A stretch of DNA of 64,000 bases, taken from contig NZ_CP019650.1 of the NCBI RefSeq assembly GCF_001999945.1, forward strand, positions 558,001 through 622,000, given 5' to 3'. The stretch comes from Microbulbifer agarilyticus (lineage in GTDB: Bacteria > Pseudomonadota > Gammaproteobacteria > Pseudomonadales > Cellvibrionaceae). The translations under genes and the position numbers were made by a program. Positions 17,304-26,913 of this stretch are shown here, piece by piece; within the stretch, counting starts at the first letter, position 1, and every line of letters begins with the position of its first letter. The notes below the pieces were generated by a model that worked only from the letters and a program-made list of their open reading frames with translations, had not been told where the DNA came from and searched no databases.

Positions 17304-18638
17304 ATGAATATCTCAAAAGCCGAATACGCCCGCCGCCGCCAGCGTTTGGTGGATGCGTTGCCGGAAAACAGTGTCGCCATTGTGCCTGCTGCACGGGAAC
17401 AGCTGCGCTCCCGCGATACCTACTTCCCGTTTCGCCAGGACAGTGATTTTCTCTACCTGAGTGGTTTTAGTGAGCCGGAATCCCTGCTGGTCATTGCGCC
17501 GGGGCGTGCGCAGGGCGAGTCCGTGTTGTTCTGTCGCGAGCGCGATGCAGACAAGGAAATGTGGGATGGCCCGCGCCTTGGGCCGGAGCGGGCGGCGGAG
17601 AGCTGCGGCCTGTGCGATGCGTTCCCGATCGGCGATCTCGACGATATTCTTCCCGGCCTGCTCGAGGGGCGGGAATTTATTTGTTACACCATGGGGCGTT
17701 ATCCACAGCTGGATCGGCGACTGCAGGCCTATCTGCAGGGAATCGATGAGGCGCCCGGCAGCAGCGGCGCGCCGCAGATGGTGAGCCTCGACCCGCTGCT
17801 GCACGATTTGCGCCTGTTCAAAAGCGCTGCGGAGATTCGCCTGATGGCGCGCGCGGCAGAGATCAGCGCGGCAGGGCATCGCCGTGCGATGCAGGTTTGT
17901 CGCCCTGGAATCTACGAGTACCAGCTGGAAGCAGAATTACTGCATACCTTTGCCACCGGGGGCGCGCGGGAGCCAGCCTATCCGAGCATTGTGGGCGGCG
18001 GTTGCAACGCCTTGATCATGCATTACATCGCCAATAATGCGCAGCTGAAAAAAGACGACCTGGTATTGATTGATGCGGGCTGTGAGTATCGCGGCTATGC
18101 CGCCGATATTACCCGCACCATTCCCGTCAGTGGCCGTTTCAGTGGCCCGCAAAAAGCCGTATATGAGATTGTGCTCGCCAGCCAGGAGGCGGCGATTGAA
18201 GAAATTCGCCCTGGACATGATTGGGATCAGCCGCACCTCGCCAGCGTTGAAGTTATTGTGCAGGGACTAAAAGACCTGGGGCTGTTGCAGGGCGATATTG
18301 ACGGGCTGATTGAGTCCGGTGCTTACCGGAAATTTTATATGCATAGAGTCGGCCACTGGCTGGGCATGGACGTGCACGATGTGGGTGACTACAAGGTGCA
18401 CGGGCAGTGGCGACAGCTGGAAGTCGGGATGGCGATGACGGTGGAGCCCGGTATTTACATCGGTGCGGAGGAAACGTCGGTGGCGGAAAAATTCCGCGGC
18501 ATCGGTATTCGCATTGAAGACGACGTAGCGCTGACGAAAGAGGGCTGCAAAATTTTGTCTGCGGGTGCGCCAAAATCCATTGCCGATATCGAACACCTTA
18601 TGAGCGCCGGTGATTTGATTCAGGAGGCCCTGCTATGA
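17304..18638 (+). CDS. pepP: Xaa-Pro aminopeptidase P
   Basis: A 444-residue metallopeptidase removing N-terminal residues before proline. The N-terminal creatinase-like domain (F-P-F-R-Q-D-S-D-F-L-Y-L-S-G-F) precedes the pita-bread catalytic domain. The dimetal ligands are visible: Asp in V-L-I-D-A-G-C, Asp in A-A-D-I-T-R-T, His in H-R-V-G-H-W-L-G, Glu in V-E-P-G-I-Y-I, and Glu in R-I-E-D-D-V. The ATG at 17304, 22 bases after the ygfB stop, gives the normal family N terminus. The stop overlaps the ubiH start by four bases (ATGA). Confidence 0.95.
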   Translation: MNISKAEYARRRQRLVDALPENSVAIVPAAREQLRSRDTYFPFRQDSDFLYLSGFSEPESLLVIAPGRAQGESVLFCRERDADKEMWDGPRLGPERAAESCGLCDAFPIGDLDDILPGLLEGREFICYTMGRYPQLDRRLQAYLQGIDEAPGSSGAPQMVSLDPLLHDLRLFKSAAEIRLMARAAEISAAGHRRAMQVCRPGIYEYQLEAELLHTFATGGAREPAYPSIVGGGCNALIMHYIANNAQLKKDDLVLIDAGCEYRGYAADITRTIPVSGRFSGPQKAVYEIVLASQEAAIEEIRPGHDWDQPHLASVEVIVQGLKDLGLLQGDIDGLIESGAYRKFYMHRVGHWLGMDVHDVGDYKVHGQWRQLEVGMAMTVEPGIYIGAEETSVAEKFRGIGIRIEDDVALTKEGCKILSAGAPKSIADIEHLMSAGDLIQEALL

Positions 18639-19900
18639 CCGGCAAACAAATGGTCGACAAGCAAATGACCGACGTTGCCATTGTCGGTGGTGGCATGGCC
18701 GGGGCCAGTCTGGCACTGCTGTTGGCCCACCATTGCCCGGGACTCAAAGTTACTTTGCTCGAGCGCCAGTCGATTGCTATCGAAGCCGACGAGCTCAAAT
18801 TACCCAGCTTCGATACCCGTGCCACCGCGATTGCTGCGGGTAGCCTACGGATTTTTGACGAGCTGGGGTTGTGGCCTGAGTTGCAGAAGTACGCTGCACC
18901 GATCCGCCGGGTTCAGGTGTCTGATCGCGGTCACAGCCTTGGCGCCAGTTTGCAGGCGCAGCGGGAAGCGGATGCGAGCTTTGCTGGCATGCTCGGCGCG
19001 GTTGTGGAAAACGCGGCCCTGGGGCCGATGTTGTATCGCGCCCTGGCAGAATCCGCGGTAGATGTGTGGGCGCCCGCCGAAGTTGCGAAAGTGGAGATGC
19101 ATCTTCAGGGGGCTCACCTAGAGGTGCAATGTGATACGCAGGTTACCAAGCTGGATACCCGCCTGCTGGTGGTGGCTGATGGCGCGGATTCCGCGTTGTG
19201 CCGCCAGTTGGGTATTGCCACCGAGAAAGTCGATTACCAGCAGCATGCGCTGGTGACCACTGTGGGGTTGCAGCGTGATCATGCCGGGGTGGCCTATGAG
19301 CGCTTTACCGACCGCGGTCCCATGGCCTTGCTGCCGTTGCCCAAGCGCGACGGGGTGCACCGCGCAGCGCTGGTTTGGACTTGTGAAAACGGCAGTGAGC
19401 AGGAACTTGCAGGCCTGCCCGAAGCCGAGTTTTTACAGCGTTTGCAGGATAGCTTTGGCTGGCGCGCGGGGCGCATCGTGCGTGCGGGCAAGGTGCACAG
19501 TTATCCGCTGACACTGTCGTTGGCGCGGGAACAGGTGCGCCGCGGGGTGGCACTGGTGGGCAATAGCGCGCACTTTCTGCATCCGGTGGCGGGGCAGGGG
19601 TTCAATCTCACTTTGCGCGACTGCGAAACCCTGGCACGTATTATCGGGCGGGAAATGGCGGAAAAAGACGCGAATTTCGCGCAAAGTGGCCCCGGCGAGC
19701 TAGAATTAATGCAGCATTTTTGGCGTGAGCGCCAACAGGACCAGATGCTCACCATCGGTTTCAGCGACAAGGTCCCGTCACTATTTGCCTCCCGCAACCT
19801 GTTGGTCAGCGGTTTGCGCCAGTTGGGCTTGCTGGGACTGGCTCTGGCTCCGACCACGCGGGCCGCTTTTGCCCGGCAAGCCGCTGGGATTGCACGATAA
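18635..19900 (+). CDS. ubiH: 2-octaprenyl-6-methoxyphenyl hydroxylase (UbiH)
   Basis: A 421-residue FAD monooxygenase of the UbiH/UbiF/VisC/COQ6 family acting in ubiquinone ring hydroxylation. The dinucleotide-binding motif I-V-G-G-G-M-A-G-A lies near residues 15-23 and the second FAD motif, G-N-S-A-H-F-L-H-P-V-A-G-Q-G-F-N-L, near residue 308. It overlaps pepP and is followed by a second paralogue; this pepP-ubiH-ubiI order matches E. coli, which supports the assignment. The start is one of three close ATG codons (18635, 18650, 18665); the first is coupled to pepP. Confidence 0.92.
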   Translation: MTGKQMVDKQMTDVAIVGGGMAGASLALLLAHHCPGLKVTLLERQSIAIEADELKLPSFDTRATAIAAGSLRIFDELGLWPELQKYAAPIRRVQVSDRGHSLGASLQAQREADASFAGMLGAVVENAALGPMLYRALAESAVDVWAPAEVAKVEMHLQGAHLEVQCDTQVTKLDTRLLVVADGADSALCRQLGIATEKVDYQQHALVTTVGLQRDHAGVAYERFTDRGPMALLPLPKRDGVHRAALVWTCENGSEQELAGLPEAEFLQRLQDSFGWRAGRIVRAGKVHSYPLTLSLAREQVRRGVALVGNSAHFLHPVAGQGFNLTLRDCETLARIIGREMAEKDANFAQSGPGELELMQHFWRERQQDQMLTIGFSDKVPSLFASRNLLVSGLRQLGLLGLALAPTTRAAFARQAAGIAR

Positions 19901-19993
19901 GCACACTATAACAGTTCGGATTTCTGCGGCGCTTCGGCAATGGATCGGATCGCCTACTCCTCTCACAATTTCTTGCCCGGAGACACACTGCCT

Positions 19994-21229
19994 ATGAACA
20001 GACAGCGAATGGACGTGACCATCGTTGGTGGCGGTATGGTGGGGATGGCGCAGGCGGCCCTGCTTGCTGTGCGCTGCCCGCAATTGCGCATTTCGCTGTT
20101 GGAGGCATCAAGCGTGGAGCAACCGGTACGCCCGGATGCCTACGATGCACGGGTAGTGGCATTGACCGAAGCTTCCCGCAATCTCCTGGAAGAGACCGGC
20201 GCCTGGCAGCGGATTGAAGGCGAGCGTGAATGCCCATACACCCAGATGCGGGTGTGGGATGCGGAGGGCACCGGCTCGGTCTATTTCGACTGTCGGGATG
20301 TGAAATTGCCCAATCTGGGGCACATCGTTGAAAACAATGTGATCCTGGCGGCGTTGCGCGCGCGTATTGAAGAGTTGCCTAACGTAAGTATGGAAACTGG
20401 CTTTAAATTGGAAAGCTGGTGGCGGGATTGCGGCTTGTGGCACTTACAGGCGCGCAGCCCCAATCGAGAAATGATCGATGGTCTAGATGAGCAGTCCCCG
20501 GTGTACACCACGCGCTTGTTGGTTGGTGCTGACGGTGCTCGGTCGCGTGTGCGTGACCTGCTGCGTATCCGTACGCGGGACGTGGACTATCGCCAGACCG
20601 CGCTGGTCTGTGTGGCGCGCTGTGAACAGTCTCATCAGTACACTGCCTGGCAACGTTTCCTGGATACCGGTCCGGTGGCGATGTTGCCGCTTGCGGGCCT
20701 GGGTGATGATAAGCACTGTGCGGTGGTTTGGTCTGCGGACGACGATCTCGCTCGCGAGCTGGTGATGCTGGACGATAAAGCGTTTGCGCTAAATCTCGAG
20801 AAGGCTATTGAAAGTCGCCTGGGTAGTATTGAGTCGGTGAGTGAGCGCTTTTCTTTTGCGCTGCGCGCGCGCCACGCCGAGTCTTATTTCGGCCCGGGTG
20901 CCGCACTGATTGGCGATGCCGCACACAGTATTCATCCACTGGCGGGGCAGGGTGCCAACCTCGGGCTGATGGATGCGCAGGTGCTGACGGAAGAAGTCGA
21001 GCGCGCCCTGAAGCGGGGCATTTCCCCTGCACATGTGTCGGTGCTGTCGCGCTACCAGCGTCGTCGTCGCGGTGAAAATGCATCGACCCTCAAGGCCATG
21101 AGTGCATTTAAATCCCTGTTTGGTGCGGGCGATTTGCAGTGGCGCTGGCTGCGCAATACCGGGCTCAGTATGGTCGACGCCAGCCCGATGCTGAAAAAGC
21201 GTATTATTATGCGCGCAATGTCGGTTTAA
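19994..21229 (+). CDS. ubiI: 2-octaprenylphenol hydroxylase (UbiI/VisC)
   Basis: A 411-residue FAD monooxygenase paralogous to the preceding gene, predicted to hydroxylate the ubiquinone precursor ring at C5. It has I-V-G-G-G-M-V-G-M near 10-18, the central L-L-V-G-A-D-G-A-R-S motif near residue 178, and G-D-A-A-H-S-I-H-P-L-A-G-Q-G-A-N-L near residue 300. I chose the ATG at 19994 because it starts immediately before the first FAD strand; an in-frame ATG at 19940 would add 18 unrelated residues. It is followed by a terminator, closing the ygfB-pepP-ubiH-ubiI cluster. Confidence 0.9.
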   Translation: MNRQRMDVTIVGGGMVGMAQAALLAVRCPQLRISLLEASSVEQPVRPDAYDARVVALTEASRNLLEETGAWQRIEGERECPYTQMRVWDAEGTGSVYFDCRDVKLPNLGHIVENNVILAALRARIEELPNVSMETGFKLESWWRDCGLWHLQARSPNREMIDGLDEQSPVYTTRLLVGADGARSRVRDLLRIRTRDVDYRQTALVCVARCEQSHQYTAWQRFLDTGPVAMLPLAGLGDDKHCAVVWSADDDLARELVMLDDKAFALNLEKAIESRLGSIESVSERFSFALRARHAESYFGPGAALIGDAAHSIHPLAGQGANLGLMDAQVLTEEVERALKRGISPAHVSVLSRYQRRRRGENASTLKAMSAFKSLFGAGDLQWRWLRNTGLSMVDASPMLKKRIIMRAMSV

Positions 21230-21260
21230 GATTTGCACCAAAGCATGGAGCACAACAATG

Positions 21261-21287
21261 AAACGCGGCAAATTAGCCGCGTTTTTT
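21261..21287 (+). terminator. Rho-independent terminator after ubiI
   Basis: A stem AAACGCGGC / GCCGCGTTT with loop AAATTA, followed by TTTATT. It ends the ygfB-ubiI operon 32 bases after the ubiI stop. Confidence 0.9.
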
Positions 21288-21315
21288 ATTGGGTCTAAAT
21301 GCAAGTTGATTGAAT

Positions 21316-21330
21316 AAGGATTGCCGTTTG
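21316..21330 (+). promoter_or_regulatory. Ribosome-binding site deciding a TTG start for the rhomboid gene
   Basis: AAGGA at 21316-21320 is spaced seven bases from TTG at 21328. Another in-frame TTG at 21310 overlaps the region and has no such site, so 21328 is preferred. Confidence 0.7.
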
Positions 21331-22362
21331 AATCAGTGGATTACCATCTGTGAGTTCCCTCTGGGCAGAGACCTTTCTCCGCTCGCGGAATTTATTCGCC
21401 GCCACGAGTTGCCTGTGCGTATCAGTGAAGAAAACAATGCACAGGTGGTCGCCAGTCTGGTGCCACAGTTGGTGGAACCGTTGCGTGATCTATTCGCCCG
21501 CTGGCAGGAAGGTAGTGTGGACCTGGCTCGGGTTGAGGTGCAGGTCCACGACTCTTCTGAAGCGCAGGGTGAAACCGATAAAGTAAATGGCAGTAGTGAA
21601 GTAGATGGTGCGGCCGCGCAACCTGCGACCGAGGCCCGCGCGGAAAAAACGGAGCGAGCCGAAAGCGTCGAACCAGTATCGGCGATCCCACAGTGGCCGC
21701 TGCAGCAGACGCCGGTATCCCTGTTGTTGATCGCCCTGTGTTTTATCGGTTGGTTTTTACTGCGCCAGGGCTGGGCCGAGCCCCTGGTGATTTATCCGGA
21801 GCAGCAGGGTGACTTTGATTTGCCGGGTTCGATATTGAGCCAGCAGTTGTCCCAGGGCGAATTTTGGCGGCTGTGGACGCCGGCGATGGTGCACTTCTCG
21901 ATTCCGCATGCACTGTTTAACAGTCTGGGTATATGGATTGTCGGACGTTCGCTGGAGGCGCGTGCGGGATCACTGTGGTTTGCATTGCTGGTACTGATCA
22001 GTGCGCCGGTGGCCAATATTGCTCAGTATGCCTGGTCACCCGGTAATTTATTTGGCGGCATGTCCGGAGTGGTTTATGCCCTGATCGGTGCGGCGCTGGT
22101 AATCCAGCGCTGGCAGCCCCAGTGGCGCGATGTGCCTGCGGCTTTAATCTGGTTGGCGGTGGTGTGGTTGCTAGTGTGTATGACCGGGTTAGTGGATTAT
22201 TTTATCCCCGGCGGTATTGCTAATGCGGCGCACGCAGGGGGATTTGCCGCGGGCCTTTTGCTTGGGATACTGTTTTGTCTGGGCGGTGGCGCGCAGCGGT
22301 ATTTTGCAACGCCCGCGCAATCACAAAGCGCCCAAACAAATACAAGCCGAAAGTCCTTCTGA
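21328..22362 (+). CDS. glpG: Rhomboid intramembrane serine protease (GlpG-like)
   Basis: A 344-residue protein with an N-terminal cytoplasmic domain (residues 1-65, the GlpG N-domain type) and an acidic, low-complexity linker (about 70-125). Six predicted membrane helices follow. Catalytic Ser lies in G-G-M-S-G-V-V-Y-A-L-I-G, with catalytic His in A-A-H-A-G-G-F-A-A-G-L. The conserved H-F-S-I-P-H-A-L-F-N segment forms the loop and helix 2 region. It should cleave TM substrates in the inner membrane. The start is TTG with a good ribosome-binding site. The linker of about 55 residues is longer than in E. coli GlpG. It follows the ubiI terminator and lies 6 bases before the CNNM gene, probably in one transcript. 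Confidence 0.9.
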   Translation: MNQWITICEFPLGRDLSPLAEFIRRHELPVRISEENNAQVVASLVPQLVEPLRDLFARWQEGSVDLARVEVQVHDSSEAQGETDKVNGSSEVDGAAAQPATEARAEKTERAESVEPVSAIPQWPLQQTPVSLLLIALCFIGWFLLRQGWAEPLVIYPEQQGDFDLPGSILSQQLSQGEFWRLWTPAMVHFSIPHALFNSLGIWIVGRSLEARAGSLWFALLVLISAPVANIAQYAWSPGNLFGGMSGVVYALIGAALVIQRWQPQWRDVPAALIWLAVVWLLVCMTGLVDYFIPGGIANAAHAGGFAAGLLLGILFCLGGGAQRYFATPAQSQSAQTNTSRKSF

Positions 22363-22368
22363 TCGCTT

Positions 22369-23562
22369 ATGTTATTACTGATTGTTTATGTTCTTGTCGC
22401 GCTGGGATTCTCTTTTCTGTGCTCCATTGCGGAGTCGGTAATTCTCAGTGTGACCCGTCCTTATATCCGCCTGCTAGAGCGGGAGGGGCACCGTTCCGGT
22501 AAATTGCTGGGGCAGCTGAAAGACGATATCAACGCGCCCCTCGCGGCCATTCTTACCTTGAACACCGTTGCCCATACGGTGGGTGCGGCAGGTGCTGGTG
22601 CCCAGGCGGCGGCGGTATTCGGCAACCAATATCTGGGTATTGCCTCGGCGATTCTCACCCTGCTGATTCTGGTGTTCTCTGAAATTATCCCGAAAACCCT
22701 TGGTGCGCTGTACTGGCGTCAGCTGGCGCCTACCACGGCTTACGTGCTGCGTTATCTGGTGATTCTACTGAAGCCGTTTGTGTGGCTCTCCGAGTGGCTT
22801 ACCAAAGGGTTGGCACATGGCACCACATTGACTGGTTTCAGCCGCGAAGAGTTTGCGGTAATGGCGGAAATTGGTGAGGCGGAAGGGCAGCTGGAGCGAC
22901 AAGAGTCCAGCATCTTGCACAACTTGTTTTTTACCCTGCGCGATCACACTGTGCGTGAGGTTATGACGCCGCGTACCGTAGTGTTTTCCCTTTCCCAAGA
23001 TATGACGGTAGCGGAAGCTTACGAACAGGTAGAGAAGAGCCGCTTCTCCCGTATCCCTGTGTATGAACAGGATGATGCGGATTTTGTGGTGGGCTTTGTG
23101 CTCAAGCAGGACCTGCTATTGGCCTATGCGCGAGACGAAGGTGATACCCCGCTGCGCAGTCTGCGCCGGGATTTGTTGATGGTGCCGGAGACCGCGGCCA
23201 TCTATCAGGTGTTCCACAAGATGCTGTCGCGACGGGTGCAGATAAGTGCGGTGGTGGATGAGTACGGTAGCCTCGAGGGGCTGGTGGCCCTGGAAGATAT
23301 TCTCGAGACCCTGCTGGGTGAAGAGATTGTCGATGAAGCGGATAAAACCCCTGACCGCCAGGAGGTGGCGAAGCGCCTGTGGCGTATCCGTGCCAAGCGA
23401 CATGGCCTGCGCGTGGATGAAGGTGCGAGCCGGCAACAACAGGGCCCGGACCCGCAGGACAAGCTTCGCGAGCAGGTGAAGTCCGATGTGGATGAGCTGC
23501 TGGATAAAAAAGAGGGGCCCGCAGGTGAGGAAAATACAGCAGGGAAGGAAGACGGCAAGTAG
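22369..23562 (+). CDS. CNNM-domain (DUF21) protein with CBS pair
   Basis: A 397-residue inner-membrane protein. The N-terminal CNNM/DUF21 domain (about 1-170) has three or four helices and V-F-S-E-I-I-P-K-T-L-G, a hallmark of this family. A CBS-domain pair (about 195-315) includes V-M-T-P-R-T-V-V-F-S and V-V-D-E-Y-G-S-L-E-G-L-V-A-L-E-D-I. The usual CorC_HlyC C-terminal domain is missing; instead there is a charged, Lys/Glu-rich tail. Homologues are linked to magnesium/cobalt export. It starts six bases after the rhomboid gene. Confidence 0.88.
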   Translation: MLLLIVYVLVALGFSFLCSIAESVILSVTRPYIRLLEREGHRSGKLLGQLKDDINAPLAAILTLNTVAHTVGAAGAGAQAAAVFGNQYLGIASAILTLLILVFSEIIPKTLGALYWRQLAPTTAYVLRYLVILLKPFVWLSEWLTKGLAHGTTLTGFSREEFAVMAEIGEAEGQLERQESSILHNLFFTLRDHTVREVMTPRTVVFSLSQDMTVAEAYEQVEKSRFSRIPVYEQDDADFVVGFVLKQDLLLAYARDEGDTPLRSLRRDLLMVPETAAIYQVFHKMLSRRVQISAVVDEYGSLEGLVALEDILETLLGEEIVDEADKTPDRQEVAKRLWRIRAKRHGLRVDEGASRQQQGPDPQDKLREQVKSDVDELLDKKEGPAGEENTAGKEDGK

Positions 23563-23570
23563 CCGTCTTC

Positions 23571-25349
23571 TTAACCCAATACCAAGTTCCAGTTGGTCAG
23601 CAAAATAATGATGGTTACCGTGCCCACCAGCAGGTTCATGGGGATGCCGACCTTCAGATAGTCGGAGAAGCGATAACCTCCCGGGCCGTAAACCATCAGG
23701 TTGGTCTGGTAGCCCAGTGGCGTGGCGAAACTGGCAGAAGCCGCCATCATCACGGCAAACATAAAAGGTTCCGGGTTCAGGCCGGCGCTGGCGGTAATCT
23801 GCAACACGATGGGCACCATGATGATGGCCGCCGCATTATTGGTCACCATTTCTGTAAGCAGGGATACGCACAGGTATACCAGAATTAGCATCAGCCAGGG
23901 GTGACCGTAAGATAGCGAAATTACCCCCTCCGCCAGTACCGCGGCGACGCCGGTTTTCTGCAGTGCGACGCCGAGGGCGAAGGAAGCGGCAATGGTGATC
24001 AATACCGGTAAATCTAGACTTTTTTGTGCCTGATTTACCGAGCAGCAGCGGGTGATCAGCATGGCACCGGCGCCGAGCAGAGAAGCGTTCAGCATGCTGA
24101 TCAGGCCCGAGCCTGCCGCCAATACGATGGCGATCAGGATCAGCCAGGCGGTGAGTCCTTTTTCATGCCGGGGGCTTTCCGCTTCCAGATCGTTGATCAG
24201 CAGGAAGTCTTTGCTGTAGCGCTGGCGCAACACAAAGCCCGGACGGGCCTCCAGTAGCAGCGTGTCACCGGCCATCAACTTGGTGCTACCCAGGTTGCCG
24301 GACACCCGCTCCCCCTGCCTCGCTACTGCCAGCACGGCGGCGCCGTAACGCTTGCGAAACTGGGCATCGCGGATGCTGGTGCCGACCACCTCGCAGTGGG
24401 GGGAAACCACCACTTCCACCAGCCGGCGCTCTTCGAAACCGGTTTCCAGTGCGGCCTCTTCGTGATCGTGATCGGAAGGAACGATACCGCGCATACGCAG
24501 CAGGTCGGAAATGGCCTCGGTATCACCGGCAAATACCAGGCGGTCGCCGCCGCGGAGCTTTTCCTCCGAACGCACCGGGGTAATTACATGGTTGTCCCGT
24601 TCAATTTCTACCAGGTATACCCGGCGCAGTCCCCGCAGACCCGCATCCTCCACCGTCTGGCCTACCAGTGGTCCGTTGCCATCGATCGCAACTTCCAGTG
24701 TGAATTCACGCAAGTTACCGAATGGGGTTTTTTCGCGGCGATCCGGCAGCCAGCGGGGGAAAAAGATCAGCATAAAGGCCACGCCAACCAGCGCAGCCGG
24801 CAGCCCCACCGCGGCGATGGAAAACAGCGAGAAGCCCTCGTTGCCGGTGATTGCCTGGTACTGGCCGTTAACCACCAGGTTGGTGCTGGTGCCGATCAGG
24901 GTGAGGGTGCCGCCGAGGATGGCGCCATAGCTGAGCGGGATCATCAGTTTGGATGGCGCAATATCAATACGCTTGGCCCAGGCGTTCAGGGCCGGAATCA
25001 TGGTGGCAACCACCGGGGTATTGTTCAAATAGCCGGAAAGCGCCACCACCGGTGCAAACACGCGCAGCATGGCAGAGCGCGTGCCTTTCGGGCGTCCAAG
25101 CACGTGTTTCACCAGCATATCGATACCACCGGAGGCGTGGATGCCGGTGGCGACGACGAACATGGCAGCTACGGTGATCAGGCCGCTATTGCTGAATCCG
25201 GATAGGGCCTCGATGGGGGTAAGGATACCGCTGACACTCAACAGGGTGAGCGCCGCCATCATCACCAGATACGCGTGCACGCGGGTGAAGATAAGGGTAG
25301 CCAATACGGCAAACACAAGAAAAAGGGAAAACCAGCCAGACCAATCCAT
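23571..25349 (-). CDS. SLC13-type permease with RCK/TrkA-C domains
   Basis: A 592-residue transporter of the divalent anion:Na+ symporter group (CitMHS/ArsB-like fold). N-terminal helices (1-190) contain N-N-T-P-V-V-A-T-M and L-I-G-T-S-T-N-L-V-V-N-G, the inverted-repeat signature loops. The middle (about 205-390) carries two TrkA-C/RCK-C-like domains, recognisable by the V-G-T-S-I-R-D-A-Q-F-R-K-R-Y-G-A type segment. C-terminal helices complete the second repeat with T-N-N-A-A-A-I-I-M. Similar proteins carry sulfate, phosphate or dicarboxylates; the substrate is not decided. It is convergent with the CNNM gene (8 bases apart) and divergent from gcvT. Confidence 0.9.
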   Translation of the reverse strand: MDWSGWFSLFLVFAVLATLIFTRVHAYLVMMAALTLLSVSGILTPIEALSGFSNSGLITVAAMFVVATGIHASGGIDMLVKHVLGRPKGTRSAMLRVFAPVVALSGYLNNTPVVATMIPALNAWAKRIDIAPSKLMIPLSYGAILGGTLTLIGTSTNLVVNGQYQAITGNEGFSLFSIAAVGLPAALVGVAFMLIFFPRWLPDRREKTPFGNLREFTLEVAIDGNGPLVGQTVEDAGLRGLRRVYLVEIERDNHVITPVRSEEKLRGGDRLVFAGDTEAISDLLRMRGIVPSDHDHEEAALETGFEERRLVEVVVSPHCEVVGTSIRDAQFRKRYGAAVLAVARQGERVSGNLGSTKLMAGDTLLLEARPGFVLRQRYSKDFLLINDLEAESPRHEKGLTAWLILIAIVLAAGSGLISMLNASLLGAGAMLITRCCSVNQAQKSLDLPVLITIAASFALGVALQKTGVAAVLAEGVISLSYGHPWLMLILVYLCVSLLTEMVTNNAAAIIMVPIVLQITASAGLNPEPFMFAVMMAASASFATPLGYQTNLMVYGPGGYRFSDYLKVGIPMNLLVGTVTIIILLTNWNLVLG

Positions 25350-25747
25350 AGCAGGGACGTGTTTTTCTAATCAAATGACGGGTAAAACTACTGCAAACGA
25401 CTTAGCACCAAAAGTTCTTTTTTCGCATATTTATATAGCGCGCTGTTGATTGTGGTGGTGCTCTCATCCTGGCTGCCGGCCTTTTCACTGATGAACAAAG
25501 GCTCCAGCGGACTCAGGCTCTTGGCAATACCCTCCACAGGGCTTGGCCAATAATATTTTTCACTGCGGCTGCTAGTCTTTGCAGAGTATTGGCATCTGGT
25601 ATCTATCGCTCTGCCGCCGGTAGAATACGCCGCTTTATTGATTGCCCGCGCCAGTCCTTTCGGGAAGTGGTGCCGCCGCCGGGGGGTTCCCGAGGCCAGC
25701 AGGCAGTCATTTGCAAGGCAAACACTCGATTGGGGATTCTGCACAGA
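25350..25747. other. Divergent intergenic region (SLC13 permease / gcvT)
   Basis: About 400 bases between divergent starts. The gcvT frame is open through the last 159 bases but shows no GcvT homology there. I searched for the glycine riboswitch pattern expected upstream of gcv genes and did not find its conserved core. No repeat stands out. Promoters for both genes are presumed here. TTGGGGATT at 25731-25739 is the only purine-rich stretch before gcvT. Confidence 0.55.
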
Positions 25748-26836
25748 ATGGGAAATAAAACCGCGCTCTACGATGCCCACGTCGCCATGGGCGGCAAATT
25801 GGTGGATTTTGGTGGCTGGGACATGCCGCTGCACTATGGCTCGCAGCTGGAAGAGCACCACAAGGTGCGTCAGGACGCGGGTATGTTTGATGTCTCCCAC
25901 ATGACCGTCGTAGACGTAGATGGTGCTGGTGCCCGCGACTATCTGCGTACGCTGCTCGCCAATGATGTGGCCAAGCTGGACGGAAACCCGGGTAAGGCTC
26001 TCTACACCGGCATGCTCAATCCTCAGGGTGGGGTGGTGGACGATCTGATCGTGTACCTGCGTGATCCCGGTTATCGTGTGGTGGTTAATTGCGCCACCCG
26101 GGAAAAAGATCTGGCGTGGATGAATGAGCAGGCCAAGGCGTTTGACGTCACCCTGACAGAGCGCCCGCATCTGGCGATGGTAGCTATCCAGGGGCCGCAG
26201 GCAATCGAGAAAGTAAAGGAAGTGATGGGGATTGACTGGACCGCAGCCATCTCTGGCCTGAAGGTATTTAACAGTTTTGCCCGTGGTGACTGGTTTATCG
26301 CCCGTACCGGCTACACCGGTGAGGATGGTCTTGAAATCATGCTCAATAACGACGATGCGCCGGGCTTTTGGCAGGCGTTGGCGGACGCGGGTGTTGCTCC
26401 CTGCGGCCTCGGTGCACGGGATACCCTGCGTCTTGAGGCCGGTATGAACCTCTACGGCAACGAGATGGATGACGATACCTCACCGCTGCAGGCCAACATG
26501 GCCTGGACCATTGTGTGGGATCCGGAAGGCCGCGAGTTTATCGGCCGTGAAGCCCTGGCGCAGGAAAAGGCAGCGGGCGTGGAACACAAACTGGTTGGCC
26601 TGGTGCTGGACGGTCGCGGTGTTTTGCGCGCTGGGCAGAAGGTTGTGGTGGACGATTCCGATCGCCGCGGTATCATCACCAGCGGAACTTTCTCACCCAC
26701 TCTGGGCTTCTCAATCGCTATGGCCCGCGTACCGGTGAGTGTTGGTGACACCGCGCAGGTAGAAATCCGCAAAAAGCTGGTTCCAGTGCGGGTCGTGAAA
26801 CCGAGTTTTGTGCGCAACGGCAAGCCGCTGGTTTAA
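25748..26836 (+). CDS. gcvT: Glycine cleavage system T protein (aminomethyltransferase)
   Basis: A 362-residue enzyme passing the methylene group from lipoylated GcvH to tetrahydrofolate with release of ammonia. The family pattern is clear: [10 protein letters not shown] (near 20-29), G-M-F-D-V-S-H-M near 43-50, and R-T-G-Y-T-G-E-D-G (near 185), with the conserved C-terminal beta-barrel (T-S-G-T-F-S-P-T-L). The ATG at 25748 gives the normal N terminus. gcvH follows 77 bases later. gcvP is not in this window. Confidence 0.96.
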   Translation: MGNKTALYDAHVAMGGKLVDFGGWDMPLHYGSQLEEHHKVRQDAGMFDVSHMTVVDVDGAGARDYLRTLLANDVAKLDGNPGKALYTGMLNPQGGVVDDLIVYLRDPGYRVVVNCATREKDLAWMNEQAKAFDVTLTERPHLAMVAIQGPQAIEKVKEVMGIDWTAAISGLKVFNSFARGDWFIARTGYTGEDGLEIMLNNDDAPGFWQALADAGVAPCGLGARDTLRLEAGMNLYGNEMDDDTSPLQANMAWTIVWDPEGREFIGREALAQEKAAGVEHKLVGLVLDGRGVLRAGQKVVVDDSDRRGIITSGTFSPTLGFSIAMARVPVSVGDTAQVEIRKKLVPVRVVKPSFVRNGKPLV

Positions 26837-26913
26837 GCGCGCCGGGCGCCGATGCAATATTTGATGAATACACTGTTTATCGCTTTTTTTGAGCTTATTT
26901 GAGGGAAGAACCC

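Noticed and set aside
25350..25747. Possible glycine riboswitch upstream of gcvT
   Set aside because: The conserved aptamer core with its GCACC and AAAGGAC blocks is not present on the plus strand.
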